Below the pieces are notes generated by a model that was not told where the DNA came from, searched no databases, and worked only from the letters and a program-made list of their open reading frames with translations. From Thiobacillus sp. (lineage in GTDB: Bacteria > Pseudomonadota > Gammaproteobacteria > Burkholderiales > Thiobacillaceae), in contig JAUXRY010000030.1 of assembly GCA_030679915.1 (NCBI GenBank), forward strand, positions 123,363 through 187,362: a DNA stretch of 64,000 bases, written 5' to 3'. The position numbers and the translations under genes were made by a program. This document shows, one piece after another, positions 7,641 to 15,886 of the stretch. Every line of letters starts with the position of its first letter. The first letter of the stretch is position 1.

Positions 7641-8606
7641 ATGAGCACTGAAGCCACACCCCACATCCCGGGACTGTCGATTGCATCGGTTGAGCGTGAA
7701 ACCGGTTTGTCGAAGGACACCTTGCGCGTATGGGAGCGGCGCTATGGTTTTCCGACCCCGGAGCGGGATGCCAATAGCGAGCGCCTGTATGCGCCGGATC
7801 AGGTGCAACGACTGACGCAAATCAAGCGTTTAATGGACCGCGGGCATCGACCGGGCAAGCTGCTGGCGCTGGATGATGCGGCCTTGGTCGCGCTCGACGC
7901 AGCCCGTCCCAGTGTATTGGCCGCTTCCAACGTGCCACAGCTCGATAGCTGGATGCATCTGGTCAAAACCCACGACAGCGAAGCTTTTCAACGGCAGTTT
8001 TATCGCGAGATGGCCAAGCGGGGTTTGGCGGGTTTTGTCCAGGACATCGTTGCGCCTCTGATTACCCTCGTGGGTGAAGCCTGGTCACGCAATGAACTCG
8101 GCATATTCGAGGAACATCTGTTCTCGCAGCATCTGGAAAAAATGTTCCGTACCGTGCTGGCCAATATGTCGCCGCAGCAGGGCAGCCCGCGTGTACTGCT
8201 CACGACCTTGTCCGGCGAGGAACACACAATGGGGCTGCTGATGGTGGAAGCCCTGATGGTGGTGGAAGACGTCTGCCCGGTGTTGCTGGGTCCGCAAACC
8301 CCCATCGAAGAAATCGTGCGCGCCGCGCAACTCAAACAGGTCGATGCCGTGTGCCTGTCGTTCAGCAGCGCCTATTCGCCCACCCTTTCGGCACAGGGAT
8401 TGCGTGACCTGCGGCAGATGCTGCCAGCGGGAATTGAGCTGTGGGCAGGCGGCTACGGTGTCAAGGCAATCCGCAAACCCATCGACGGGGTCTGTCTGAT
8501 GCCCGAGTTCAAGGATTTGTATGATTGCCTCGCAAAATGGCGAACCGAACACGGCCACGAACCCGTTTCAGCCAGCGTGATCAGCTTACCGGTAACGCCA
8601 AAATGA
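7641..8606 (+). CDS. MerR-family regulator with B12-binding photoreceptor domain (CarH/LitR-like)
   Basis: 321 residues. The N-terminal MerR winged helix holds LSKDTLRVWERRYGFPTP (about 23-40). A helical bundle carries W148-x9-E158-H159, the motif over the upper axial face in CarH-type adenosylcobalamin photoreceptors. The Rossmann-like B12 domain has E193-x-H195-x-x-G198, where His195 would be the cobalt ligand. In known members, dark AdoCbl-bound tetramers repress and light releases them. Divergent to the cfa/DUF1365 operon and flanked by two palindromes, it is probably an autoregulated light switch. The start is the ATG after O2; there is no clear Shine-Dalgarno. Confidence 0.9.
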   Translation: MSTEATPHIPGLSIASVERETGLSKDTLRVWERRYGFPTPERDANSERLYAPDQVQRLTQIKRLMDRGHRPGKLLALDDAALVALDAARPSVLAASNVPQLDSWMHLVKTHDSEAFQRQFYREMAKRGLAGFVQDIVAPLITLVGEAWSRNELGIFEEHLFSQHLEKMFRTVLANMSPQQGSPRVLLTTLSGEEHTMGLLMVEALMVVEDVCPVLLGPQTPIEEIVRAAQLKQVDAVCLSFSSAYSPTLSAQGLRDLRQMLPAGIELWAGGYGVKAIRKPIDGVCLMPEFKDLYDCLAKWRTEHGHEPVSASVISLPVTPK

Positions 8607-9133
8607 CCGCGTTTCCTGTTTTGAGCGCACTGTTTGTTGTGTCGCTAGTGGCAGCCTGCACAACGCCTGCTCCGCCGCTCCCGACTGTTCAATCGGTTGA
8701 CCTGGGTCGCTATTACGGCACCTGGTATGAGATTGCCCGCTTGCCCAACCGTTTTCAGTCGATGTGCGTATCGGACACGCAGGCCGTTTATCGTCCGGAT
8801 GGCGACGTGGTATCCGTGGCGAACCAGTGCCGAACAGCTGATGGCACGTTCGAGCAGGCCAATGGACTTGCCAAGGTGGTTGAAGGCAGTCACGGTGCAA
8901 AGTTGCGGGTGAGTTTTTTCCGCCCCTTTTATGGCGACTACTGGATCCTGGAACTTGACCCGGATTATCGCTGGGTGCTGATTGGTGAACCGGGTCGTCG
9001 ATATGCCTGGGTGCTGGCGCGGCAACCGCAGCTCGAAGACGCGACATTGCAGCGACTGTTGGCCAGGGCAAGCGCACTGGGGTTTGATCGGCAAGCGTTT
9101 GTGAGAACGCCGCATACCCGCCCCCCGGAATAA
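8603..9133 (+). CDS. Bacterial lipocalin lipoprotein (Blc-like)
   Basis: 176 residues. A signal peptide with a lipobox-like VAAC (Cys19) precedes a lipocalin fold with the GTWYEIARLPNRFQ signature; RYAWVLARQP follows near the C terminus. Blc proteins bind fatty acids or lysophospholipids at the outer membrane and help membrane repair. The ATG overlaps the regulator's stop (ATGA), so it is co-translated with the photoreceptor. That fits a joint role in remodelling or salvaging light-damaged lipids. Confidence 0.9.
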   Translation: MTAFPVLSALFVVSLVAACTTPAPPLPTVQSVDLGRYYGTWYEIARLPNRFQSMCVSDTQAVYRPDGDVVSVANQCRTADGTFEQANGLAKVVEGSHGAKLRVSFFRPFYGDYWILELDPDYRWVLIGEPGRRYAWVLARQPQLEDATLQRLLARASALGFDRQAFVRTPHTRPPE

Positions 9134-9206
9134 CCAGCAGACCAGGGAAACGTTCTGGTCGATTGCATGACGAAAACCACTTGATATCAACCTTAGGAAA
9201 GCACCC

Positions 9207-9572
9207 ATGAAAACTCTTTTACTGATCGCCCACGGCAGCCGTCGCGCAGCATCCAACGACGAAGTTCGCCAACTGACCCAGCGCCTGAATGCTATTAACC
9301 CACCCGGATTTTCCGGAGTGGAAACCGCTTTTCTGGAATTGGCGCAACCCTCCATTCCCGAAGGTTTGGCAGCCTGTGTGGCCAAGGGCGCTGCCGAGAT
9401 TGTGGTATTCCCTTATTTTCTGGCCGCCGGAACCCATGTGGTGAACGATATCCCGGAAGCCATCCAGGCGTTTCAGGCTACGCATCCCCAGATCAAGGTC
9501 AGCCTGACCCCGCATCTGGGGGATTCCGATTTGTTGCCACAAGCCATTTTGCAAGTTGCCAGCGCGGCCTGA
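9207..9572 (+). CDS. Short CbiX/SirB-type sirohydrochlorin chelatase
   Basis: 121 residues, the length of a short single-domain CbiX. The metal/tetrapyrrole histidines are His9 in LLIAHGSRR and His77 in LAAGTHVVNDIP. The family inserts Co2+ into sirohydrochlorin for cobalamin, or Fe2+ for siroheme. It has a good Shine-Dalgarno (TTAGGAAAG) and its own short leader. Its position behind a B12-dependent regulator suggests a link to cobalamin supply, but siroheme remains possible. Confidence 0.85.
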   Translation: MKTLLLIAHGSRRAASNDEVRQLTQRLNAINPPGFSGVETAFLELAQPSIPEGLAACVAKGAAEIVVFPYFLAAGTHVVNDIPEAIQAFQATHPQIKVSLTPHLGDSDLLPQAILQVASAA

Positions 9573-9663
9573 ATCGCGCTTCGCCGTCTGCGAGCGGGTT
9601 TGTTGCTGGCGGTAAACAACGTGGTCAGATACCGCCTTGAATTGCAATCCCGTTTAAAAAAAC

Positions 9664-9674
9664 AGGTCAGACAC
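9664..9674. repeat. Left target-site duplication of the IS4-type element
   Basis: The 11-bp AGGTCAGACAC abuts the left inverted repeat. The identical copy is at 10405-10415. The length matches the 10-13 bp duplications typical of IS4-group insertion. Confidence 0.85.
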
Positions 9675-10404
9675 TCATGGCACTTGGTTAAGCCGCTGAG
9701 CACGGATAAGTTCGCGGGCGACCTCTCGCGGCACGGTCAGCAGCGGTCTGCCGTGCTGCGCCATCACCACATCGGCACCGCGACGGCTCGCCCCTTCGAC
9801 GATCCACCAGGTGGCCAGCAATGCATCGGCCAGCAAGACATCGCCCGCATTGAGATGAGACGGTGGTGCCATCGAACAGCTTGACGGTTCGACCCTGCCA
9901 GCGCCAATGCTTTGGTGCCAACGATTCCAGTTGCGCGCCGAGTGTGGCGCCCAGCACAACCGGCAGACCGAGCGGCAAACGCTGGCGCGCGTCGCAGTAG
10001 GAACCGGTATTGAGCGCGTTGGCAAACTGGCCTTGTGCGAGCCGCTCGGACAAACGACGCCCAACGACATCCTGGCAGGCGCGGTCAGCCGACAAAACCT
10101 GCCCGATGAACAGACGCAAGGTGTCCAGCGGGGGATAGAGCCGCTCGCGGTTGGGTTTCCCGTGCGCATCGAGCACTGTCGCAAGTGTTGGGTCGTCAAG
10201 CACCTGGTCAAACAGGCTGCCGTCGCCGTTCAAAAACTGCCGCCGTAACATCACCGAACCCTGCCGGATGCGTTCAACTTTGGTATCCTTAATCCGGGCT
10301 GACCTCCTGTGAATGGTGACTTTCGTTTCGCAACAAAAGCCTACCACCAATAGGGCTCAGCCCACCCCAATTCCGGGCGTTATGGGCTTAACCGAGTGCC
10401 ATGA
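9675..10404 (-). mobile_element. Internally deleted IS4-family element (non-autonomous remnant)
   Basis: 730 bp bounded by 20-bp inverted repeats. The left end begins TCATGGCAC (9675-9694) and the right end finishes GTGCCATGA (10385-10404), with one mismatch between them. Perfect 11-bp direct repeats lie outside. The inside is a broken transposase on the minus strand. Intact ends with a gutted gene make it a MITE-like derivative that could still be moved in trans. Confidence 0.85.
9681..10350 (-). pseudogene. IS4-family transposase, deleted and frameshifted
   Basis: The N-terminal part is well preserved (MLRRQFLNGDGSLFDQVLD, then LSERLAQGQFANALNTGSYC, then VKLFDGTTVS). Right after DGTTVS, near 9857, the frame shifts and about 70 residues are missing. 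The other frame resumes at NAGDVLLADALLATWW and runs to VVMAQHGRP. It then jumps to a C-terminal-looking tail (LLTVPREVARELI). At least two internal deletions have removed much of the catalytic core, including the region expected to hold the Glu of the DDE triad. It is not functional. Confidence 0.85.
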
Positions 10405-10415
10405 AGGTCAGACAC
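10405..10415. repeat. Right target-site duplication of the IS4-type element
   Basis: A second copy of AGGTCAGACAC, identical to 9664-9674. Together they mark the insertion point. Confidence 0.85.
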
Positions 10416-10813
10416 GATTGTTTTTGTTGCGGGGAAATTATTCCATTTACAGTCAAGGAATCTAAACCATAGGGTATTCATTTACCGGTGGCCGCTGTCC
10501 GCTGCAAAACAGACGGCCGCCACAACCTGTCTGAGCTTCCGATGTGAGTCGAGAGTACGCGTTCGTCAAACCAAGAAACAGACGTTCGGCGTGACTGACT
10601 GGCATCCACTGATTGAATCCGCACCGATAACCGGTCTTACGATGTGGTCAGCTTGGATTCCCCCAACGGGTCGAACTGAGACCTTTCAGGCGCACTACAT
10701 AGTCCTTTGCTGGCTGTTTAAAATCCGGACTTCCACCCATTAGGCCTTAGCACCCATTGCAGCCGCTGGGCCGTGCCGCTAAGGTTGCGGTTCTATCCAC
10801 GGCTGGAATCCCC
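10416..10813. other. About 400 bp without a recognisable gene
   Basis: All six frames are short and resemble no family. There is an imperfect dyad around 10486-10523 (GTGGCCGCTG... facing ...CAGACGGCCGCCAC). The lead into moxR holds no clear promoter. It may be decayed DNA next to the insertion sequence. I see no RNA gene here. Confidence 0.5.
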
Positions 10814-11770
10814 ATGTCGAATCAATCCCGCATCCTTGAACTGCGCCAGGCGTTGTCGCGCGTCATTGTTGGTCAGGCTGGCTTGCTCGACCGGCTGGTG
10901 ATTGGCCTCTTGGCCGATGGCCATGTGTTGGTGGAGGGGCTGCCGGGGCTGGCCAAGACAACGGCGGTGAAAACGTTGGCGGCGGCGATCCATGGCAGTT
11001 TCCGGCGGATTCAGTTCACACCGGATTTGTTGCCGGGCGATCTGACCGGCACTGACGTGTATCACGAGGGGCAGTTCGAGTTCATCGAAGGGCCGCTGTT
11101 TCACGAAATCATTCTGGCCGACGAGATCAACCGCGCGCCGGCCAAGGTGCAGGCCGCGTTGCTGGAAGCGATGCAGGAACACCAGATTACGGTGGGCGGG
11201 GTGACGCGTCCGCTGCCGCCGCTGTTCATGGTGATGGCGACACAAAATCCGCTGGAGCAGGCGGGCACCTATCCGCTGCCTGAAGCGCAGCTGGACCGCT
11301 TTTTATTGCATGTGTCGCTGGACTATCCCAACCCCACCGAAGAGCTCGATATTTTGCGGCGTGATCGTGCGCAGCCTGCGCTGGCCAAGCGGATAGCATT
11401 CCCTGCCGTGATAGATGCAGCGACAGTGCTGGCGGCACGCGAGGAGGTGCGGCAGGTGCATGTGGCCGATGCGGTGGAGGCGTATATCGTCGAGCTGGTT
11501 CGCGCCACGCGCACCCCGGGCGCGTGGCGCCCCGATTGGGCGCAAGCGGTGGAAGTGGGCGCCAGCCCGCGTGCTTCGCTCGCGCTGCTGCACGCATCTT
11601 CCGCCGCAGCCTATTTGCGCGGACGCAATTTTGTGACGCCGGACGATGTACGCGAACTCGCCGCCGATTGCCTGCGTCATCGCATCACCTTGAGCCTCGA
11701 CGCACGGCTGCAAAAGCTCAGCCGCGATGCGTTTATTGCAGGTCTGATCGAGGCGGTGCCCGCGCCGTGA
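10814..11770 (+). CDS. moxR: MoxR-family AAA+ ATPase
   Basis: 318 residues. Walker A is GLPGLAKTT (about 42-50), Walker B is IILADEINRAP, and the sensor region is MVMATQNPLEQAGTYPLPEAQLDRF. MoxR ATPases act as chaperones that mature or activate partner proteins, usually those with VWA domains. Here it heads a six-gene Bat operon whose later genes encode two VWA proteins. I chose the ATG giving the standard N terminus; the frame is open 57 nt upstream. Confidence 0.93.
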   Translation: MSNQSRILELRQALSRVIVGQAGLLDRLVIGLLADGHVLVEGLPGLAKTTAVKTLAAAIHGSFRRIQFTPDLLPGDLTGTDVYHEGQFEFIEGPLFHEIILADEINRAPAKVQAALLEAMQEHQITVGGVTRPLPPLFMVMATQNPLEQAGTYPLPEAQLDRFLLHVSLDYPNPTEELDILRRDRAQPALAKRIAFPAVIDAATVLAAREEVRQVHVADAVEAYIVELVRATRTPGAWRPDWAQAVEVGASPRASLALLHASSAAAYLRGRNFVTPDDVRELAADCLRHRITLSLDARLQKLSRDAFIAGLIEAVPAP

Positions 11771-12765
11771 TGCCGCGTGCTGCACAGCTTGCGCGCAGGT
11801 TTATTCTGGAATGGTTTAGGGCATTTGCGCGCAGCCGTACCCAACCGCATCTTGCCGATGCGGGCATACACGCACCGCTGATTTCCGCAAACGAAATTGC
11901 TGCGCTGGCCGAACAGGCCAGTTTGTTGGCGCAACTGCCGGTGCGCGAAGTCCACGATCACCATGCCGGCGACTGGGCCTCGCGCTGGCTCGGGCGCGGG
12001 CTGGATTTCGAGGAGTCGCGCTTGTATAGCCCCGGCGATGACACCCGCGACATGGACTGGCGCACCACAGCGCGGACTGGACGCCCCCATCTCAAAATCT
12101 ACCGTGAAGAACGTCAACCGGCGGTGCATCTGGTGGTGGATCGCGGCGCAACGATGCGCTTTGGCACCCGCCGCCGGCTCAAGGTGACGCAGGCGGCGCG
12201 AGTTGCGGCGATATTGACGTTTGCCGCCACCGGGCAAAACGGCGTGGTGGGTGCCACGCTGTGGAGCCGTGAGGACGAGATCCTGCCTGCTCGCCATGGT
12301 CGATTGGCTGCGCTCGGCTTGATTGATCAGGCGGCCGCACCATGCCCGCCGCAGACCGATCCTGCGCCGACCGATGCGTTGCGCCAGACCGATCGTCTGG
12401 CCATGCTGGAAGAAAGTCTGCCGCGTGGCGCACGGCTGGTTTTGATCAGCGATTTCGCCTGGTTGAGTGCTGAGCACGAGTCATCGCTGGCGCAACTGGC
12501 TGCCCGTTTCGATGTCTGGGCGATTCAGGTTGTCGATGCCGCAGAACAGGGTTTGCCGGAGATGGGTCTGGTGCGTTTTCATGACATGGCCAGCCGCCAG
12601 GACGTTTGGCTGGATACCGCACAGGCCAGCGTGCGAAGTGCCTGTCAGACTGCGTTTTCTCGTCGTCTTGACGCACAGGCAGCCAGCCTGGCGCGTGCCG
12701 GGATCCACCATCAACGTATTGCAAGCGAGGCCGACGATCTGGTCGCGCTGTTGGCGCATGGCTGA
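11770..12765 (+). CDS. DUF58 domain protein of the MoxR/Bat operon
   Basis: 331 residues. The DUF58 core is visible as GLDFEESRLYSPGDDTRDMDWRTTARTGRP split over about 75-105, followed by a VWA-like region (VHLVVDRGATMRFG). DUF58 proteins sit directly after moxR and are thought to be MoxR partners; the biochemical role is unproven. The ATG overlaps the moxR stop by one base. The long in-frame extension upstream shadows moxR and is not used. Confidence 0.9.
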   Translation: MPRAAQLARRFILEWFRAFARSRTQPHLADAGIHAPLISANEIAALAEQASLLAQLPVREVHDHHAGDWASRWLGRGLDFEESRLYSPGDDTRDMDWRTTARTGRPHLKIYREERQPAVHLVVDRGATMRFGTRRRLKVTQAARVAAILTFAATGQNGVVGATLWSREDEILPARHGRLAALGLIDQAAAPCPPQTDPAPTDALRQTDRLAMLEESLPRGARLVLISDFAWLSAEHESSLAQLAARFDVWAIQVVDAAEQGLPEMGLVRFHDMASRQDVWLDTAQASVRSACQTAFSRRLDAQAASLARAGIHHQRIASEADDLVALLAHG

Positions 12766-13186
12766 TCCGCGCAACGAACTGGCAGATATTGTCGTGCCGG
12801 TTGCGCCGGACATGATGGTGAGCGCGGGCGGGTTGCCGTGGTGGCTGTGGACCGCCGGATTGCTGGGGGTGGCTGGGGTGATGCTGATGGTTTGGCAGTG
12901 GCGTCGGCGTCGTTTTGCGCGCAGCTTGCGGGCGATTGCTGCCGCGGTTGCCCGTCAGCAGGGTACGCCGGTAGAGATCGCTCGCCTGCTCGACACCTGG
13001 GCGCGCGGCCGATTCAATTTGAGCCGGCTGGACGCGGCGCACTGTCCGCAAGGCCTTGATCCGAACCATTGGTCTGACTGGGTCAATGCGCTGACGCGTT
13101 TGCGGTTTGCGCCGCCGCCACCCGGCGGCACGAAAGAACTGGCGGGCTTGTGCGCGACTGCACAGGCGTGGAAACCCGATGCTTGA
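12758..13186 (+). CDS. DUF4381 single-pass membrane protein
   Basis: 142 residues. A short N-terminal periplasmic part (NELADIVVPVAPD) precedes one strong membrane span (LPWWLWTAGLLGVAGVMLMV) and an Arg-rich cytoplasmic start (WQWRRRRFARSL). This matches DUF4381, the fixed third member of MoxR/Bat operons. It overlaps the DUF58 gene by 8 nt. Function unknown. Confidence 0.85.
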   Translation: MADPRNELADIVVPVAPDMMVSAGGLPWWLWTAGLLGVAGVMLMVWQWRRRRFARSLRAIAAAVARQQGTPVEIARLLDTWARGRFNLSRLDAAHCPQGLDPNHWSDWVNALTRLRFAPPPPGGTKELAGLCATAQAWKPDA

Positions 13187-14156
13187 ACTGGCGCAGCCGC
13201 TTTGGATGATGTTGCTGCTGCCGGCCGCCGGCTGGACCTGGCTGGCCTGGCGGCGTACGCAAGGCGAAACCCCTGCTGTAATACTCAATCACCCGGCTTT
13301 GCCCTTGGCCGAGGTCGGTCGATTACCGGCGCCCAGTTTGCGCGTGCCGGTCATGTTGCGCGGGGTGGCAATGGGATTACTGGTGCTGGCGCTGACACAG
13401 CCGCGCGAAATGGGCGACTGGATCACGCCGCCACCTGAGGGACGCGACATGGTGCTGCTGATCGACACCTCGCTCACCATGAGCATCCGCGACTTTACGC
13501 AGGGTGGTCGCGAAGTTGAACGCATGACCGTTCTGAAGGACACCTTGTCGCAATTCATCAAAGGGCGCCCCGGCGATCGCTTTGGCGTGATTGTGTTTGG
13601 CAGCGAAGTGGCGACGCTGACGCCGCCGACGTTTGATCGCGCGCATGCCATCGCCCAGATCCAGCGCTTGCAGGTGGGTATGGCGGGGCCCGATACCGCG
13701 CTCGGGGATGCGCTGGGCATGGCGCTCAAGCAGGTGCAAACGCGCCGCCTGCGGCCGGCCATCATTCTGGTAAGCGATGGCGCGGACAACAATGCGGGCT
13801 CGCTCACGCCCGTCGAGTCGCTCGCTGTGGCCCGGCAGGCCGGCGTGGCCATACACACCCTGCAGTTTGGCAGTGATCCCTTTGCTGCAGGTCGCGCCGC
13901 AGCCCTCTCCAAATGGGAAGACGCCGAATTGCAGCCCGATCTGGCCGATTTGTCGCGCCTGACGCAAGGGCAACATTTCGCCATCGGCGGTTCGGATGAT
14001 GCCGCGCGCGTGATCCGTGCCATCGATCAACTCGAACCGACACTCGCCAACCCCGCGCAGCACCGGCAGGTGCGTGAGTGGTACTGGGTCTTGCTCGCGC
14101 TGGCGGCGGTTGCGCTGGCGGGCGCACGCTGGCTCAGCCTGAGGCACACGGCATGA
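13179..14156 (+). CDS. batA: BatA-like VWA-domain membrane protein
   Basis: 325 residues. N-terminal membrane spans are followed by a VWA domain with a MIDAS-type motif DTSLTMS and the second metal loop LVSDGADNN; a C-terminal span is WVLLALAAVALAGA. The MIDAS carries Thr at the third position (DxSxT), which is conservative. Bat proteins form an inner-membrane complex linked to aerotolerance and stress, with MoxR as partner. Overlaps DUF4381 by 8 nt. Confidence 0.9.
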   Translation: MLELAQPLWMMLLLPAAGWTWLAWRRTQGETPAVILNHPALPLAEVGRLPAPSLRVPVMLRGVAMGLLVLALTQPREMGDWITPPPEGRDMVLLIDTSLTMSIRDFTQGGREVERMTVLKDTLSQFIKGRPGDRFGVIVFGSEVATLTPPTFDRAHAIAQIQRLQVGMAGPDTALGDALGMALKQVQTRRLRPAIILVSDGADNNAGSLTPVESLAVARQAGVAIHTLQFGSDPFAAGRAAALSKWEDAELQPDLADLSRLTQGQHFAIGGSDDAARVIRAIDQLEPTLANPAQHRQVREWYWVLLALAAVALAGARWLSLRHTA

Positions 14157-15886
14157 TCGACACGCTGCTGAGCCTGCATTGGCATGAACCGCTGTGGCTG
14201 GGGCTGGCTCTGATGCCACTGTTGTTTGTTTGGTGGCGTTGGCGAAGGCGCGCTCGCTTGTTGCGTTATGCCGATGCTGTATTACTGCCCTGGGCGTCGA
14301 GTCGGCCAAGCGCGGGGCCGACGTCGAGCTTGCGCGGTTGGGCGCATGGCTTGGCCTGGCTGTTGCTCGCGCTGGCGGCAGCCGGGCCGCGCACGCCGCT
14401 GGAACTGCGTGAAGGTCAGCCCACGCCGCGCCATCTGTTGACCGTGATGGTCGCGCTTGATGTATCGGCTTCGATGCGTGCCACCGACATTGGGCCAGAC
14501 CGTCTCACCCGCGCCCGCCTCGAACTGCTTGACTGGTTGCCCCGACTGCAAGGTGAGCGGGTGGGGCTGATTGTCTATGCGGGCGAAGCCGGGGTGTTGC
14601 TGCCGCCGACCGACGACACGGCGCTGCTGCAACGTGCCATCGAACAAGCCGACCCGCGTCTGATCGATGCGCAGGGTAGCAACCTCGGGGCCGCGCTGGA
14701 TCTGGCTCGCACGCAACTGCAAGCGGCACCCGGCAAGGCCCGTGCGGTGCTGCTGGTCACCGATGCCGAATCCGGCAGTGCGGATGCTGCCGCAGAAAAA
14801 GCGGTGCAGGCGCTTAGCAACGCCGAGTTGCCATTGTTTATTTTGGGGGTGAGCAGCGAGGCGGGTGCGCCGATACCGCTGCCAGAAGGCGGCTTTGCCG
14901 AACAGGAGGGGGTGCAGGTACAAAGCCGCATGGCTGTTGCGCCGTATCGTCGATGGGCGCAAACATCGGGGGGGCGCTTCGTCGAGGTGAGTGACGGGGA
15001 TGCGGATTGGACTGCATTGCACGATAGCGGACTTGCCAACTTGCCGGGGGATCCGGTTTCGCCCGAGGCGACTGCTGCCTGGAACGAACGCTATGCCTGG
15101 TTTTTAGCGCCTGCGCTGGCGTTGTTCATGGCCGTTTTCTTGCCGCGCCGCGTAGTCGCCATCGTGGCGCTGGGGGTGTGGGTTGGCGCGCTGTCGCCTG
15201 CACCAGCTTGGGCCAACGAAGCCTCTGCCTGGCAGGCCTGGCAACAAAAACAATACGGCAGTGCGCAAACGCTTTACACGCAAGTTGGCGGTTACTCAGG
15301 CCAGATGGGCGCAGGCGCGTCAGCCTGGCGGCTAGCGGATTACTCCGTAGCAGCGCAACACTTTGGTGCGGCCTTGATGTTGGCGGCCAACGACAGTCAG
15401 CGCGCCGACGCGCTCTACAACCTGGGCAATGCTCATTACGGCCGGGGGCAATATGCCATTGCCGTCGAGGCTTACGAAGCGGTGTTGCAGATGCGGTCCA
15501 AGGATGCAAAAGCGCAAACCAATCTGGTTTGGGCCAGTCAGCGGTTACGCAGTCAACCGGCTGAAAATCCGATGCAAAGCGATTTGCGCGGACGGCGCGG
15601 GATGCTCGCCGAAGGCCAGATTGCGCTGGACGGCGAGCCGGGTTGGCGCCGTGAAGACACACAGTCCGATCCGATAGGCGTGCAGTTGGACCGGCAATCG
15701 CAGGCCGCAGCAGGCGCGCGTGCGCAAGCCGGTGTTGGATCCAAGAAAACTATCATTGTTAATTCGCGTCTGGCCGTATCGGGCCTGAAAAAACTGGATC
15801 GTCTGGAAGATCGCCCGGATGCCATGCTGAAAAACCTGCTGAAGCAGGATGCGCGTCAAGATAGTGTGGAGCGTTCGCCATGGTGA
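14153..15886 (+). CDS. BatB-BatC fusion: VWA domain plus TPR repeats
   Basis: 577 residues. It has two N-terminal spans, a VWA domain with an intact DVSASM MIDAS, a further span pair near 315-350, then TPR-like repeats (ADALYNLGNAHYGRGQYAIA and neighbours). The tail is charged and low in complexity. It joins what some genomes encode as separate batB (VWA) and batC (TPR) genes. ATGA overlap with batA. The TPR part should face the periplasm and probably recruits partners. Confidence 0.88.
   Translation: MIDTLLSLHWHEPLWLGLALMPLLFVWWRWRRRARLLRYADAVLLPWASSRPSAGPTSSLRGWAHGLAWLLLALAAAGPRTPLELREGQPTPRHLLTVMVALDVSASMRATDIGPDRLTRARLELLDWLPRLQGERVGLIVYAGEAGVLLPPTDDTALLQRAIEQADPRLIDAQGSNLGAALDLARTQLQAAPGKARAVLLVTDAESGSADAAAEKAVQALSNAELPLFILGVSSEAGAPIPLPEGGFAEQEGVQVQSRMAVAPYRRWAQTSGGRFVEVSDGDADWTALHDSGLANLPGDPVSPEATAAWNERYAWFLAPALALFMAVFLPRRVVAIVALGVWVGALSPAPAWANEASAWQAWQQKQYGSAQTLYTQVGGYSGQMGAGASAWRLADYSVAAQHFGAALMLAANDSQRADALYNLGNAHYGRGQYAIAVEAYEAVLQMRSKDAKAQTNLVWASQRLRSQPAENPMQSDLRGRRGMLAEGQIALDGEPGWRREDTQSDPIGVQLDRQSQAAAGARAQAGVGSKKTIIVNSRLAVSGLKKLDRLEDRPDAMLKNLLKQDARQDSVERSPW

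Noticed and set aside
9134..9206. Possible cobalamin riboswitch before cbiX
   Set aside because: The gap is only 73 bp, too short for a full AdoCbl riboswitch. Only a small hairpin GACCAG...CTGGTC is seen, without a T run.
9600..9884. Rightward 94-codon frame crossing the left end of the IS remnant
   Set aside because: It runs from host DNA into the element's inverted repeat and antisense transposase; not a real gene.
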